Part shown: in pieces, positions 9,149 through 19,944 of the stretch
Position numbering within the stretch: position 1 is the first letter of the stretch
Layout: the number at the start of each line of letters is the position of its first letter
Assembly (NCBI GenBank): GCA_030430255.1
Contig: JAUIGD010000005.1
Span: forward strand, 1-55,529
Length of the DNA stretch: 55,529 bases
Direction of reading: 5' to 3'
DNA from: Verrucomicrobiia bacterium
GTDB lineage: Bacteria; Verrucomicrobiota; Verrucomicrobiia; Verrucomicrobiales; DEV007
The notes under the pieces: generated by a model
Databases searched by the model: none
Told to the model about the DNA's origin: nothing
The model's input: the letters and a program-made list of their open reading frames with translations, nothing else
Position numbers and translations under genes: made by a program

Positions 9149-10366
9149 TCAACGGGCGGCGACCGCTTCTCCGGGGCGGCGCTTGGCGACGATGAGGCTG
9201 GAGTCGGCGGCGGACCATTCGTAGCCGACGCCGAACTCCATCGGCCGGGCGCGCCCCTTACGGTAGGCGGCGGCGAGGTCCGGTTGGTAGTAGCTTCGGA
9301 AGAGATCGAGGGTGGTGTGGTAGTTGCCGTGCAAGGCGACGTCCCAGCCACCGGCGGCGAGGGTTTGATAGGGGACGCCGGTGGGGTCCTGGACGAGCAG
9401 CGGCGCGGCGGTCTGGACCGCTTTGCGGACCTCGGTGAAGCCGCCGGAGTGCATCAGGTAGGAGGCGCTCTTGACGAAAGTCGCCGAGGGATTTTGGCTT
9501 TGGACGAACGCGAGGAAACGCCGGTCGCCGCGCAGCGAGGAGTCGGAGAGGTCGGTGCGGAAGTAGTAGATCGTGCGGTGGCCGGTGGCGCCGGAGGCCG
9601 CATGGATGCGCACGCCGGGGGCGGTGCCGGTCGCCGGGCCGGGCCGGGGCACCACCTGTCCGGACGGCGAGAGGGCGACCGGGTCGGCCGCGAGCACGCG
9701 GTGCCCGGTGCGGGCGAGGAAGGTGTAGAGCACCGGCGTCACGCCCTTGAACTCGCCGGCGCCGAGGTCGCCGCGCATGTCCTCGGTGATGAAGTACGAG
9801 GCGGCGAGCGGGGTGGCGATGGAGCGGCGCAGCGACGCGAGCGCCCCGGGCAGGGCGCCGTCGCTCACGCGGCTCAGGTCCGGCACCGCACCGACCGGCT
9901 CGAGCCCGCAGAGGATGACGCCCCGGGCGCGCGGGAAGAAGGCGTCGGCGAACAGGAGGTCGGGACCGCTGAAGGGGTAGAACAGCGTGCCGCCGGTGTT
10001 CGGCAGCGCGTCCCGGCGCCAGGAGCGGATCGCCGACAGGCGCCCCTCCGCCGCGGAGAAAGCGCGGTCCATCTGCCGGGCGTGGCTTTGCCAGGCATCG
10101 GTGCGGCGCGCGGAGGCGAGCGCCGCACCGCCGCCGCTGCCGGGAAGGCCGGCGAGGAAGCGGGCGGTGTCGTGGTCGCTGGTGCCCGGTTGCGCGCCGA
10201 AGCCGAGGTCGGGCGCGCTGTCGGGTGCCTGCTCCGGTTGGCCGGCGAGCGCGAGGCGTGGGACGGCGACGCTGCCCGGGGGGAGCTTGCACGCATTCAG
10301 GCCGAGGGCGGCGCCGAGGACGAGAATTCTCAAAAAAGGCCGCTTGGGTATGCGAAAGTTATTCAC
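9149..10366 (-). CDS. Hypothetical lipoprotein (GTG start)
   Basis: VNNFRIPKRPFLRILVLGAALGLNACKLPPG... has a lipobox-like LGLNAC. Only the 3' part of ORF 9149..12214 is accepted. Confidence 0.65.
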   Translation of the reverse strand: MNNFRIPKRPFLRILVLGAALGLNACKLPPGSVAVPRLALAGQPEQAPDSAPDLGFGAQPGTSDHDTARFLAGLPGSGGGAALASARRTDAWQSHARQMDRAFSAAEGRLSAIRSWRRDALPNTGGTLFYPFSGPDLLFADAFFPRARGVILCGLEPVGAVPDLSRVSDGALPGALASLRRSIATPLAASYFITEDMRGDLGAGEFKGVTPVLYTFLARTGHRVLAADPVALSPSGQVVPRPGPATGTAPGVRIHAASGATGHRTIYYFRTDLSDSSLRGDRRFLAFVQSQNPSATFVKSASYLMHSGGFTEVRKAVQTAAPLLVQDPTGVPYQTLAAGGWDVALHGNYHTTLDLFRSYYQPDLAAAYRKGRARPMEFGVGYEWSAADSSLIVAKRRPGEAVAAR

Positions 10367-10381
10367 AATTCCGCCATTCCA

Positions 10382-11734
10382 ATGTCTGCAGCCGCCAATG
10401 CCAAGCCAAAACCGCGCCCCGGTCGCGAAGGGATCGGCGCGGTGGCGGCGACCGCACTGGTGGTGGGGAACATGGTCGGGGTGGGCGTCTTCACGAGTTT
10501 GGGCTGGCAGCTGCTGAGCGTGCCGACGGGCTTCCCGGTGCTGTTGTTGTGGGTGATCGGCGGGCTGTATGCGCTGTGCGGGGCGCTGTGTTACGCCGAG
10601 CTGGTGTCGGCGCTGCCGCGCTGCGGGGGCGAGTATCACCTGCTGGGTGCGGTCTATCATCCGGCGGCGGGCTTCCTCGCCGGCTGGGTGTCGCTGGTGG
10701 CAGGGTTCGCGGCGCCGGTGGCGGTCGCGGCGGGGCTGTTCGGCGGCTACTTGGGGGAGGCCTTCGGCTGGCCGCCGACGGGGTTGGCGCTCGGGGTGCT
10801 GGCGGCCGTCACGGCGGTGCACGTCTGGCGCCTGCGCCTGTCGGGCGGGTTCCAGGTCGCGGCGACGGCGCTGAAGTTCGCGCTGGTCGGCGGCCTGGCG
10901 GTGGCGGGCCTGTGTCACATCGGTGGCGGCACGGTCTCGCTGGCTCCGCAGCCCGGGGATCTGGCGATCGTGCTCGGCGCCCCCTTCGCGGTGTCGTTGT
11001 TCTATGTGAACTACGCGTTCGCGGGCTGGAACGCGGCGGCGTACGTCGCGGGCGAGATGCGCGAGCCGGCCAAGACAGCGCCGCGGGCGATGGTCGGCGG
11101 GACCCTGGCGGTGTTGGCGCTCTACCTGCTGCTGAACGCCGGCTTCCTCCTCTCCACCCCGGCCGAGGCGATGGCGGGAAAAAACGAGGTCGGGCTCATC
11201 TTCGCCGGCCACGTCTTCGGCGAGCGCGGCGGGGCGGCGGTCGGGGCGTTGATCGCGGTCGGCCTGGTCTCGCTGATCAGCGCGATGACCTGGGCGGGGC
11301 CGCGGGTGGCCGGGTCGATGGGTGAGGACCACCGCCCGCTCGCGTTTCTGGCGTGGCGGAACCGCGCCGGGGTGCCGGTCGCCGCCATCCTGTGCCAGTC
11401 GGCGCTGGCGGCGGGGTTCCTGCTCTGGGTCTCCGCGGACGGCCTGCGCGCCTTGATCCGCTACCTCGAGTTCCTTCTCAATCTGTCGCTGGCCGCGGCG
11501 GTGTTCGGCGTGTTCTGGCTGCGCCTCCGGCGGCCCGAGCTGGAACGCCCCTACCGCTGCTTCGGCTACCCCTTGACCCCGACTTTGTTCCTCGGCGCCG
11601 CGGGGTATGTGAACTGGCATTTCTTCCGCCACCACCTCGCGGAGGCCGTCTTCGGGTTGGCGACACTCGCGGTCGGCGGCTTGGTTTGGCTCGCCTCGCG
11701 GTTCTGGTTCGAACGGACGGCGGCCGAAACCTGA
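10382..11734 (+). CDS. APC-family amino acid permease
   Basis: GIGAVAATALVVGNMVGVGVFTSLGW... is the classic APC N-terminal motif; ~12 TM helices. Confidence 0.88.
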   Translation: MSAAANAKPKPRPGREGIGAVAATALVVGNMVGVGVFTSLGWQLLSVPTGFPVLLLWVIGGLYALCGALCYAELVSALPRCGGEYHLLGAVYHPAAGFLAGWVSLVAGFAAPVAVAAGLFGGYLGEAFGWPPTGLALGVLAAVTAVHVWRLRLSGGFQVAATALKFALVGGLAVAGLCHIGGGTVSLAPQPGDLAIVLGAPFAVSLFYVNYAFAGWNAAAYVAGEMREPAKTAPRAMVGGTLAVLALYLLLNAGFLLSTPAEAMAGKNEVGLIFAGHVFGERGGAAVGALIAVGLVSLISAMTWAGPRVAGSMGEDHRPLAFLAWRNRAGVPVAAILCQSALAAGFLLWVSADGLRALIRYLEFLLNLSLAAAVFGVFWLRLRRPELERPYRCFGYPLTPTLFLGAAGYVNWHFFRHHLAEAVFGLATLAVGGLVWLASRFWFERTAAET

Positions 11735-11831
11735 ACCGAAGCGCGCCCGAGTGGCGCCGGGCGCCGGGCGCCGGCCTTCGCGGCTTGACCGCGGCGCCCC
11801 GACCCCCGACTGTCCCCGCCCTCGATTTCCC

Positions 11832-13154
11832 GTGACCAAGACGCCCGACAGAACGCTCCGCATCGGCCTCGCCGGACTCGGCAACGTCGGTGCCGGCGTG
11901 TATAAAAACCTGCTCAAGAACCACGCGCTGCTCCGCGAGCGGACCGGCGCCGATCTGGTCGTCACCAAGATCGCCGTGCGCGACCCGAAGCGGAAACGCG
12001 ACGTCGAAGTCCCGCCCGCGCAGCTCACCACCGACTGGCGCGAGCTGGTCGATGACCCGGAGATCGACGTCATCGTCGAGCTCATCGGCGGCGTCGACGG
12101 CGCCTTCGAACTCATCTCCGCCGCCCTGCGCGCGGGCAAGGCGGTCGTCACCGGCAACAAGGCCGTGCTCGCCGAGCGCGGCAAGGCCCTGATCGAGCTG
12201 TCCGAGCGGACCAACGCGCCGCTCTACTGCGAGGCCGCGGTGGCCGGCGGCATCCCGATCATCAAGGCGGTCAAAGAGGCGCTGGTCGGCAACCGCATCG
12301 AGTCCATCCACGGCATCATCAACGGCACCTCGAACTACATCCTCACCCGCATGACGCGAGCGGGCATCGCCTTCCCCGAAGCGCTCGCCGAAGCCCAGGC
12401 CAAAGGCTACGCCGAGGCCGACCCGGCGCTCGACGTGAACGGTTGGGACGCCGGCCACAAGGCCATCATCCTCGCCTGGCTCTCGTACGGACGCTGGCTG
12501 CGCCCGGAGGAGGTGTCGGTGATCGGCATCGAGGACATCTCGCTGGAGGACGTCGCCTTCGCCGGCGAGCTGGGCTACGAGATCAAACTGCTCGGCGTCG
12601 TGCGCCAGGAGCAGGCCACGAAGCGCATCGAGGTCCGCGTCGCGCCGGCGCTGGTGCCGAAGGCACACATCCTCGCCTCGGTGCACGGCGTGTTCAACGC
12701 GGTCACGGTGCGCGGCGACGTGGTCGGCGAGACCCTCTTCTACGGCAGCGGCGCGGGGCAGGACGCCACCTCCAGCGCGGTGATCGGCGACCTCGCCGAC
12801 GCGGCGCAGAACCTGGCCAACGCGGTCGGCACCACGGGTTTCGTCCCGCACGGCGAGTACGGCGAAGCCCTGCCGCTCGACGAGACCGTGTCCGGCTACT
12901 ACCTGCGCTTGAGCGTCGCCGACAAGCCCGGCGTGCTCGCCCAGATCGCCAGCATCACCGGCGCCGCGGGCATCGGCATCCTCAGCGTCATCCAGCCCGA
13001 ACCGGAGCAGCCGAGCGAACACGTGCCGCTCGTCCTGCTCCTCCACGACGCGAAGTACGGCGACGTCCAACACGCGCTGAGAGCCATCCTCGCGCTGGCT
13101 GCGGTGCAGGAGAACCACACCCTGCTGCGGGTCGAGACCCTCGGACAAAGCTGA
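11832..13154 (+). CDS. hom: Homoserine dehydrogenase (GTG start)
   Basis: [21 protein letters not shown]...[12 protein letters not shown]...[19 protein letters not shown]...[15 protein letters not shown]-terminal ACT domain. Confidence 0.96.
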   Translation: MTKTPDRTLRIGLAGLGNVGAGVYKNLLKNHALLRERTGADLVVTKIAVRDPKRKRDVEVPPAQLTTDWRELVDDPEIDVIVELIGGVDGAFELISAALRAGKAVVTGNKAVLAERGKALIELSERTNAPLYCEAAVAGGIPIIKAVKEALVGNRIESIHGIINGTSNYILTRMTRAGIAFPEALAEAQAKGYAEADPALDVNGWDAGHKAIILAWLSYGRWLRPEEVSVIGIEDISLEDVAFAGELGYEIKLLGVVRQEQATKRIEVRVAPALVPKAHILASVHGVFNAVTVRGDVVGETLFYGSGAGQDATSSAVIGDLADAAQNLANAVGTTGFVPHGEYGEALPLDETVSGYYLRLSVADKPGVLAQIASITGAAGIGILSVIQPEPEQPSEHVPLVLLLHDAKYGDVQHALRAILALAAVQENHTLLRVETLGQS

Positions 13155-13159
13155 ACCCC

Positions 13160-14518
13160 ATGCGCTTCCGCTCCACCAGAGGCGAAGCACCGCCCCTCGG
13201 CTTCGCCGACGCCTTCGCGTCCGGGCTCGCCCCCGACGGCGGGCTCTACATCCCCGAGGAGCTGCCCGATGTGGGTGACCTGTTGGGCGGCCCGACGCCC
13301 TACCCGGAGCTCGCCGCCGCGTTCCTCAAGCGCTTCGACACCGACCACACGGCGGCCGAGGTCGACGCCCTGTGCGCGGAGTCGTACGGGAGCTTCCCCG
13401 ACCCCGCCGACGCCGCGCCGCTGGTGCAGCTCGACGACAACCTGTTCGTGCTCGAGCTCTTCCACGGCCCGACCTTGGCCTTCAAAGACTTCGGCCTGCA
13501 GCTGGTGGGCAACCTGTTCGAGGACCAGATCGCGCGGACGGGCCGGCCGATCAACGTGCTCGGCGCCACCTCCGGCGACACCGGCTCGGCCGCCATCCAC
13601 GGGCTCGCCGACCGCAGCGGCGCGCGGGCGTTCATCCTCTATCCGAAGGGGCGCATCGCCGAGCTGCAGGAGCGGCAGATGACCTGCACCGGTGCGGCGA
13701 ACATCTTCCCGATCGCGGTCGAGGGTTCCTTCGACGACGCGCAGTGGATCGTGAAGGAGCTGTTCGGCGACCTCGATTTCAAAGCCCGCGCCGGGCTGTC
13801 GGCGATCAACTCCATCAACCTCGCCCGCGTGCTCGCGCAGTGCGTCTACTACCTGCACGCCTTCAACCGCCTGCCTGCGAACAAACGCGGAGGGCTCCGG
13901 TTCGTGGTGCCGACCGGCAACTTCGGCAACGTGCTCGCCGGCTGGCTCGCGGCGCGCGCCGGCCTGCCCGCCCGGCGCTTCGTGGTGGCGACCAACCAGA
14001 ACGACCTGCTCTACCGCCTGTTCGGCACCGGCCGCTACCAGCCCGGCGAGGTCGCGCCCTCGTACGCGCCGTCGATGGACATCCAGGTCGCCTCGAACTT
14101 CGAGCGCTTCCTCTGCTACCACCTCGGCGGCGACGGCGCGCGCACCGCCGGGATCATGGCGCGCGTGAAGGCCGGCGAGGGCGTCGATCTGCCCGATTTC
14201 GACCCCGACAAATTCGCCGCCACCCGCACCGACGACGCCGGCATCCTGCGCAACATCGCGCGCGCCAAGGAGCGCTACGGCTACGTCGCCGACCCGCACA
14301 CCGCCTGCGCGTTCGAGGACATCGACCCCGCCGTCCCGACCGTCTTGCTCTCCACCGCCAGCCCGGCAAAGTTCCCCGATGTCATCGAGCGCGCCATCGG
14401 CGAACACCCGACGCACCCGACGCTCGAGGCGCTGAAGTCGAAGCCGGTCGAAAACGTCACCCTCCCCGCGACCGCGGCAGCCGTGCGGGAGTATCTGGAG
14501 GCGAACATCCTCCCGTAG
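13160..14518 (+). CDS. thrC: Threonine synthase
   Basis: [36 protein letters not shown]...[14 protein letters not shown]...[15 protein letters not shown]. Confidence 0.96.
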   Translation: MRFRSTRGEAPPLGFADAFASGLAPDGGLYIPEELPDVGDLLGGPTPYPELAAAFLKRFDTDHTAAEVDALCAESYGSFPDPADAAPLVQLDDNLFVLELFHGPTLAFKDFGLQLVGNLFEDQIARTGRPINVLGATSGDTGSAAIHGLADRSGARAFILYPKGRIAELQERQMTCTGAANIFPIAVEGSFDDAQWIVKELFGDLDFKARAGLSAINSINLARVLAQCVYYLHAFNRLPANKRGGLRFVVPTGNFGNVLAGWLAARAGLPARRFVVATNQNDLLYRLFGTGRYQPGEVAPSYAPSMDIQVASNFERFLCYHLGGDGARTAGIMARVKAGEGVDLPDFDPDKFAATRTDDAGILRNIARAKERYGYVADPHTACAFEDIDPAVPTVLLSTASPAKFPDVIERAIGEHPTHPTLEALKSKPVENVTLPATAAAVREYLEANILP

Positions 14519-14552
14519 CCCTGCCCCTCCCATTCCCGCCCCACCTTCCACC

Positions 14553-15768
14553 TTGTCCCTCATCGTCCAAAAATACGGCGGCACCTCGGTCGGGACGACC
14601 GAGCGCATCCGCAATGTCGCGCGGCGCATCCTCGAGACGCAGCAGGCGGGCCACGGGGTCGTCGCCGTCGTCTCGGCGATGTCCGGGGTCACCAACCGCC
14701 TGATCGAGCTGGCGGGCGAGTGCTCACCCGACCACGAGCCGACCGAGCGCGAGATGGACGTGCTGCTGGCCACCGGCGAGCAGACCACCATCGCCCTCAC
14801 CGCCATGGCCATCAACGCCATGGGCGGCAAGGCGATCTCCCTGACCGGCGCCCAGGCGGGGATCGCCACCGACGGCGCGCACACCAAGGCGCGCATCACC
14901 AACATCACGCCCGACGAGGTGCACCGGCTGCTCGACGCCGGCCACATCGTCATCGTCGCCGGCTTCCAGGGGCGCAGCCCGGAGGGGCGCATCACCACCC
15001 TCGGCCGCGGCGGCTCCGACCTCACCGCCATCGCCATGGCGGCGGCGCTGAAAGCGGACCTCTGCCAGATTTTCACCGACGTCGACGGCGTCTTCACCTG
15101 CGACCCGCGGGTGGTGCCGGACGCCCGGAAGATCCGCGAGATCGCCTACGACGAGATGCTGGAGATGGCCTCCTCCGGCACCAAGGTGATGCAGTCGCGC
15201 TCGGTCGAGTTCGCCAAGAAATTCGACGTCCGCTTCGAGGTCCGCAACAGCATGAACGACAACCCCGGAACCATCGTGACCCAAGAACACCCCAACATGG
15301 AGCAGGTCGTCGTGCGCGGCGTCAGCATCGAGCGCGAACAGGCGAAGGTCACCATCGAGGACGTGCCCGACAAACCCGGCATCGCCGCGCGCGTCTTCCA
15401 GGCCGTCAACGAGGCGGGTCATCATCGACATGATCGTCCAGAACGTCTCCAAGACCGGCAAGACCGACATCTCCTTCACCCTGCACCGCAACGACCTGAA
15501 GAAGGCCGAGGAGACGCTCCGCCCGCTGGTCGCCGAACTCGGCGACCCGGTCTTCATGGAGACCAAAGACGGCATCGGCAAGCTGTCGGTGGTCGGCATC
15601 GGCATGCGCTCGCACTCCGGGGTCGCGGCGCAGATGTTCTCCGCCCTGTCCGACGCGGGCATCAACATCCAGATGATCTCCACCTCCGAGATCAAGACCG
15701 CCGTCACCATCGACGAGGGCCAGCTCGAAGAGGGCGCCCGCGTGGTGCACGCGGCGTTCGGCTTGTAG
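14553..15768 (+). CDS. lysC: Aspartate kinase, apparent +1 nt frameshift at ~15419
   Basis: TTG start: [26 protein letters not shown]...[38 protein letters not shown]... Frame breaks at GAGGCGGG(T)CATCATCGAC and resumes as [23 protein letters not shown]...[26 protein letters not shown]. Confidence 0.93.
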
Positions 15769-15837
15769 CTCGACACGGGGCGCGAGCATCATGCCCGCAC
15801 CCCGCATCGGCGGTCGATGCCCAAACGGGCGGGCGCG

Positions 15838-15883
15838 GAGGCGGGATGCCTCCGGCACGGGCATCGGAGGGACGCCGATGCCG
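15838..15883. repeat. Short double-hairpin repeat (degenerate copy)
   Basis: GGAGGCGGGATGCCTCCGGCACGGGCATCGGAGGGACGCCGATGCC; related copies at 23574, 25520 and (reverse) 37426. Confidence 0.65.
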
Positions 15884-15903
15884 CGGTCCCGCCGACGGCC
15901 CGC

Positions 15904-18357
15904 CTACCGCTCCACCCGCCGGTAAAGGAAGGCGTCGGAGGTCAGCAGCGAGGTCAGCAGCGCGTCCATGCTGCCGCCGGACTCGCGGTAGGCACGCCAC
16001 GCGGCCTGCAGCACGGGCGCGTCCTCGGGCGTCTCGTTGCGGCCGATCCAGAAACGGAAGACGTGGCGGACGAAGACCTGCTCGACGCGCTCGCTGGCGG
16101 CGAGCCTGGCGATCATGTCCAGCGCGTCGGTCACCGGCCCGTCGAGTTCGGGATCGCCGGTATGGAGGATCCCGCCGCCCGTGTCGACCGGCTCCCCGTG
16201 CTCGGTGACCCGGTAGAGGCCGATGTGGTTGTACATTTCAAAGGGCAGCCCGAGGGGGTCCATCTGCTGGTGGCAGCGCCAGCACTCCGCCTCGCGGGTG
16301 ACGCGCATGCGGTGGCGCAAGGTCGACTGCGGCTCGTCGGGGAGCTGGGCGTCGACGGTGATGGGGACATCCGGGACGGCGCCGCCGAGCAGGCGCTCGA
16401 GGATCCACTTGCCGCGGTGGATGGCGTGGTTGTCCATCGCGTCCGAATGGGAGACCAACCAGCTCGGGTGGGTGAGGATGCCCATGCGTTGACCCTCCGG
16501 CAGCGTCGTCAGCGTGCGGTCGGCGTCGCCGCCGTAGTAGCGCAGCCCGGGCACGCGCACTTTGATGGCCTCCCCCTTCGGCAGCATCGTGTGGCCGCGC
16601 TCCTCGGGGGTGGGCTGGCGCTTCTTCTTCGGGTTGTTCGGGTCCGGCTTCGGCTTGGGGTTCCTGAGGTTTTCGCGGGTGCTGTAGTAGAGCGAGTCCG
16701 AGCGGGGGCGATAGACGGCCCGGTCGGTGGTCAGCAGCTCGCGCAGGACGTCGCGGTCCTCCTCGAGGATCCGTTCGACGAGCCGGTCCGTGCTCTGCAC
16801 CATCGCGAACATGTCGGAGACGTAGTCGCGCGGCGCCCCGCCGGTCGCCTCGCTCAACGCGGCGTCGTCCTTGCAGATGCGGCCGGCGCGGTCGTAGTCG
16901 AAGTACTCGCGGAAGAACTGCAGGACGCGCGGTTTGCGGATGCTCGGGTCGCCGAGGATGCGCGCCACCTCGCGGGCGACGTCGTCGCGATCCTTCATGC
17001 GGCCGTCGAGGACGGCCCCCCGCAGATCGGGGTTCGGCGGCAGGTAGCTGAACGCGGCGTTCACGGCGAGGGCGAGCTCCCAGTCCTGCAGCATGACGCG
17101 GCCGTGCTCGTCGGGCGAACCCCGCTCCGCCAGCTCGGCGCGGAACAGGGCTTCGCGATCGAGGAAGATCGAGGACAGGCCGAGGATCACCCCCTCCTCC
17201 TTGCCGAGTTCGGCGACCGCGCCCTCGGCGATCCTGCAGTAGGTGGCGGACTCCTCCGCGGTCGGCGGGCGGAAGGTGAGCGCCTCGAAGAGGAAATCGA
17301 CCGCCGCGCGCAGCTCGGCCCCGCCGACGCCCTCCCCCTCCATCAGTTCGGCCACCGGGGTCAGGGGTCGCGTCGGCTCGGTCTGGTAGGTCAGGCTCTG
17401 GATGGTCCCGCGGATGTCGACGCCCTGGTATTTCGCCGGGCGCTGGACTTTCTTCGGCTCGTCGGTGAACTGCCAGCTCTCGCCGGGCGGCCCGAGCGCC
17501 ATGTAGCGGACGATGTCTTCGGCGGTCTGGGCGATCTGCGTGGCTTCGGCTCCGTTGACCGAGGAGAGGGACGGATAACTGCGCAGGCCGTGGTCGGCGG
17601 CCGTGCTGAGCACCGGCGGGAAGCCGGTGATGGCGGCGACATACGCGGCGCTGCCGCCGACCCAGCTGTTGATGCGGTCGAGCCCGTAGTAGACCTTCAC
17701 CTCGCCGAGCGTGTTCCAAGGGATCTGGTCGCCGCGGGCGCGCAGGCCGGGGTGGTTCGGGTTGTATTCGGGCTCCTCGTTGATGAGCGCGTTGAGCCGG
17801 ACGAGGTGCTCCTGCGGATCGACGCGCCAGAGGCGGGCCGGCGTCGAGGTCGGCGCCAACCCCTCGGGGATCGCGCCGAAGAGGAGTTCGTGCGGCAGGT
17901 GGTTGGCCTTGGAGGGGTGGCGGTGGGTGCTGAAGCCGCCGGCGTCCGCGAGCGCCGTCTCGAGCTCGCCGGTGATCCACGTCGAGATCCGCAGTCGCTC
18001 GCCGGCCGAGGGCTGGTTCTTCTTGTCCCGCGGCGGCATGGCCGCGAGGGCGACCTGTTCCCAGACCCGGGTCCAGAGCTCGGCGTTCTCGGCGCCGACG
18101 CCGCCCAGCCCCTCCAGCGAGACGCCGCCCTTCTGCACGTCCGAGTCGTGGCAGTCGTAGCAGTAGTTGGCGAGGAACGGTTCGAGCTCGACGGCCGGCG
18201 GCGCGGCGGCGGCGCCGGGCGACAGCAGGCCCGCAAGCGCCGCCGCCACGCTGACGATCGGCAGGCGCGCAGCGCGGGACGGCGGCGTCCGGGCGACGCC
18301 CTCGCCTCCGCGCCACCCGAGAGGACGCGCGGGCCGTTCGGAATCGCCAGCAGACAT
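15904..18357 (-). CDS. DUF1592/DUF1588-type planctomycete cytochrome-like protein
   Basis: CxxCH motifs NYCYDCHDSDVQKGG and CWRCHQQMDPLGLPFE; ...RMGILTHPSWLVSHSDAMDNHAIHRGKWILERLLGG...PD-V block typical of DUF1588. Confidence 0.85.
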   Translation of the reverse strand: MSAGDSERPARPLGWRGGEGVARTPPSRAARLPIVSVAAALAGLLSPGAAAAPPAVELEPFLANYCYDCHDSDVQKGGVSLEGLGGVGAENAELWTRVWEQVALAAMPPRDKKNQPSAGERLRISTWITGELETALADAGGFSTHRHPSKANHLPHELLFGAIPEGLAPTSTPARLWRVDPQEHLVRLNALINEEPEYNPNHPGLRARGDQIPWNTLGEVKVYYGLDRINSWVGGSAAYVAAITGFPPVLSTAADHGLRSYPSLSSVNGAEATQIAQTAEDIVRYMALGPPGESWQFTDEPKKVQRPAKYQGVDIRGTIQSLTYQTEPTRPLTPVAELMEGEGVGGAELRAAVDFLFEALTFRPPTAEESATYCRIAEGAVAELGKEEGVILGLSSIFLDREALFRAELAERGSPDEHGRVMLQDWELALAVNAAFSYLPPNPDLRGAVLDGRMKDRDDVAREVARILGDPSIRKPRVLQFFREYFDYDRAGRICKDDAALSEATGGAPRDYVSDMFAMVQSTDRLVERILEEDRDVLRELLTTDRAVYRPRSDSLYYSTRENLRNPKPKPDPNNPKKKRQPTPEERGHTMLPKGEAIKVRVPGLRYYGGDADRTLTTLPEGQRMGILTHPSWLVSHSDAMDNHAIHRGKWILERLLGGAVPDVPITVDAQLPDEPQSTLRHRMRVTREAECWRCHQQMDPLGLPFEMYNHIGLYRVTEHGEPVDTGGGILHTGDPELDGPVTDALDMIARLAASERVEQVFVRHVFRFWIGRNETPEDAPVLQAAWRAYRESGGSMDALLTSLLTSDAFLYRRVER

Positions 18358-18365
18358 CGGCTTGG

Positions 18366-19703
18366 CTACGCCATCAGCTGCTCGATCGGCCCGACGCCCC
18401 GGTCGAACTTCTCGGCCAGCTTGCCGTCCATGTTGAAGCGGTCGCAGGGCGCGCCGGCGGCGTGGAGGAGGGTGGCGTACATCGCGTTGATCGGCCGTTT
18501 GCCGTCCAGCTGGGTGAACTGGCCGGTCTTGATCGCGCCGCCCGGGTTGCCGATCAGCATGAACGGCCAGTTCTGGCCATTGGTGTGCTGCTTGTCGGCG
18601 TTGTTGCTGGTGTAGACGATCAGCGTGTGGTCCATCATCGTGCCGCCGTCCTCGGGCATCGACTCGAGGCTCTCGACCAATTTCACCAGCATGCGGCTGT
18701 TGTACTGGCGGATCTTGACCCAGATGTCGTTCCCCGGCTGTGGCATGTGACCCAGGTTGTGCCCCTGCTTGTCGACGCCGAGCCCCTTCCACGCACCGAA
18801 GATCTCGCCGCGGCCGGAGCCGATCGTGAGGGTGTTGGTGATGCCGGACCGGAGGGCGGCGATGCCGATGTCGAGCAGCGCGTCATGCCAGTCGGTCTCG
18901 AACTCGGGCGCGGTGAACTTTGCCCCGAACTCGGGGGCGAACTGGCCGAGGTGCGCCGAGGCGCCGGCCAGCCGCTCGCGCAGGCCGTTGATGTCGCGGA
19001 ATCCGTCGACGTAGTTGCCATAGCGCGCCCGCTCGCCGGCGGGCAGGGATTCGCCGCCGTTGCGGGCGAGCCCCTCGACGGCGTCGAAGACCCGCGAGCG
19101 CGCCTCGTAGCGCCGTTTCACCTCGCCGGTCGCGATGCCGCCGAACAGCATCTGGTAGAGGTCGACCGGGTTCGAGTGCATGAAGATCGGCCGGCCGGCA
19201 CCCGCGGCGGAGAGCGTCGCCAAGGTCGGGCGCGAGCGCATGTTCTCGAGCGAGTCCATGCCGATGCAGAGGTGCGGCAGGATCGTCTCGGGAAGGAGGC
19301 CGCTGACCACGTGGTCGATCGTCACGCCGCGGGCCGGGATGCCGATGCCGCCGCGGTAGCCGCCGAGCGCGCCGAAGTAGGCGCTGTGCGAGGGGCTGGT
19401 GTGGCGCCCGTGCAGGCCGTTGACGATGTGCAGCTTGTCTTTGATCGCCTCGAGCGGCCGGATCGGTTCGGGCAGCTCGACCCCGGCGAGGGGGACGTCT
19501 TCCCCGAGCCCCTTCGGGATCGCGGTCGCCGGGTCGAAGCCCTGGTTCTGCAGGAAGAAGACGATGCGCTTGAGGCCGCGGGCGGCGCCGGGGGCCGCAC
19601 CCTGGGCTGCACCGGCATGGGCGGCGGGCGGCAGCAGCGATGGGCCAAAGGCGGCACCGGTGGCGGTGGCGAGCGATTTGAGGGCGGAGCGGCGGGTGAG
19701 CAT
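18366..19703 (-). CDS. DUF1552 domain-containing exported protein
   Basis: [30 protein letters not shown] signal; ...[15 protein letters not shown]...[48 protein letters not shown].... Confidence 0.88.
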   Translation of the reverse strand: MLTRRSALKSLATATGAAFGPSLLPPAAHAGAAQGAAPGAARGLKRIVFFLQNQGFDPATAIPKGLGEDVPLAGVELPEPIRPLEAIKDKLHIVNGLHGRHTSPSHSAYFGALGGYRGGIGIPARGVTIDHVVSGLLPETILPHLCIGMDSLENMRSRPTLATLSAAGAGRPIFMHSNPVDLYQMLFGGIATGEVKRRYEARSRVFDAVEGLARNGGESLPAGERARYGNYVDGFRDINGLRERLAGASAHLGQFAPEFGAKFTAPEFETDWHDALLDIGIAALRSGITNTLTIGSGRGEIFGAWKGLGVDKQGHNLGHMPQPGNDIWVKIRQYNSRMLVKLVESLESMPEDGGTMMDHTLIVYTSNNADKQHTNGQNWPFMLIGNPGGAIKTGQFTQLDGKRPINAMYATLLHAAGAPCDRFNMDGKLAEKFDRGVGPIEQLMA

Positions 19704-19856
19704 GGGCGAAAAGGTCGCAATCAATGTCCGCCCGGCGCGGAATCAAACGGAAGTCGGGGCTGGGCGGAGCGGCGGCATTGCCGCCGTGGTCCGGTCGCGC
19801 CTGACCCGGTTTTCGCCCCACGGATGCCGGGCGCCAGAGCGCCCGCCACCGCCCGC

Positions 19857-19880
19857 CCGGCGACAGGAGTGTCGCCGCTC
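19857..19880. repeat. Short hairpin repeat GGCGACAGGAGTGTCGCC
   Basis: Palindromic stem GGCGAC/GTCGCC; similar hairpins at ~53367 and ~53481. Confidence 0.5.
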
Positions 19881-19944
19881 CGTTGCTGTGATCGAAATGG
19901 AATGGGGGCTTCCATGATCCCCGGGGTCGATGTATTTTCGCGGG

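Noticed and set aside
9149-12214. 1021 aa minus-strand ORF
   Set aside because: Only 9149..10366 (GTG start, lipobox) is protein-like; the rest is antisense to the APC permease and hom and is Arg/Pro-rich.
12899-15097. 732 aa minus-strand ORF
   Set aside because: Antisense to hom, thrC and lysC, which are confidently identified.
15430-15768. Separate ACT-domain gene starting at ATG 15430
   Set aside because: The start falls inside a continuous ACT-domain homology; a single extra base in lysC explains it more simply. Kept only as an alternative.
15817-18615. 932 aa plus-strand ORF
   Set aside because: Antisense to the cytochrome/DUF1588 gene with CxxCH motifs; a typical GC-rich shadow ORF.
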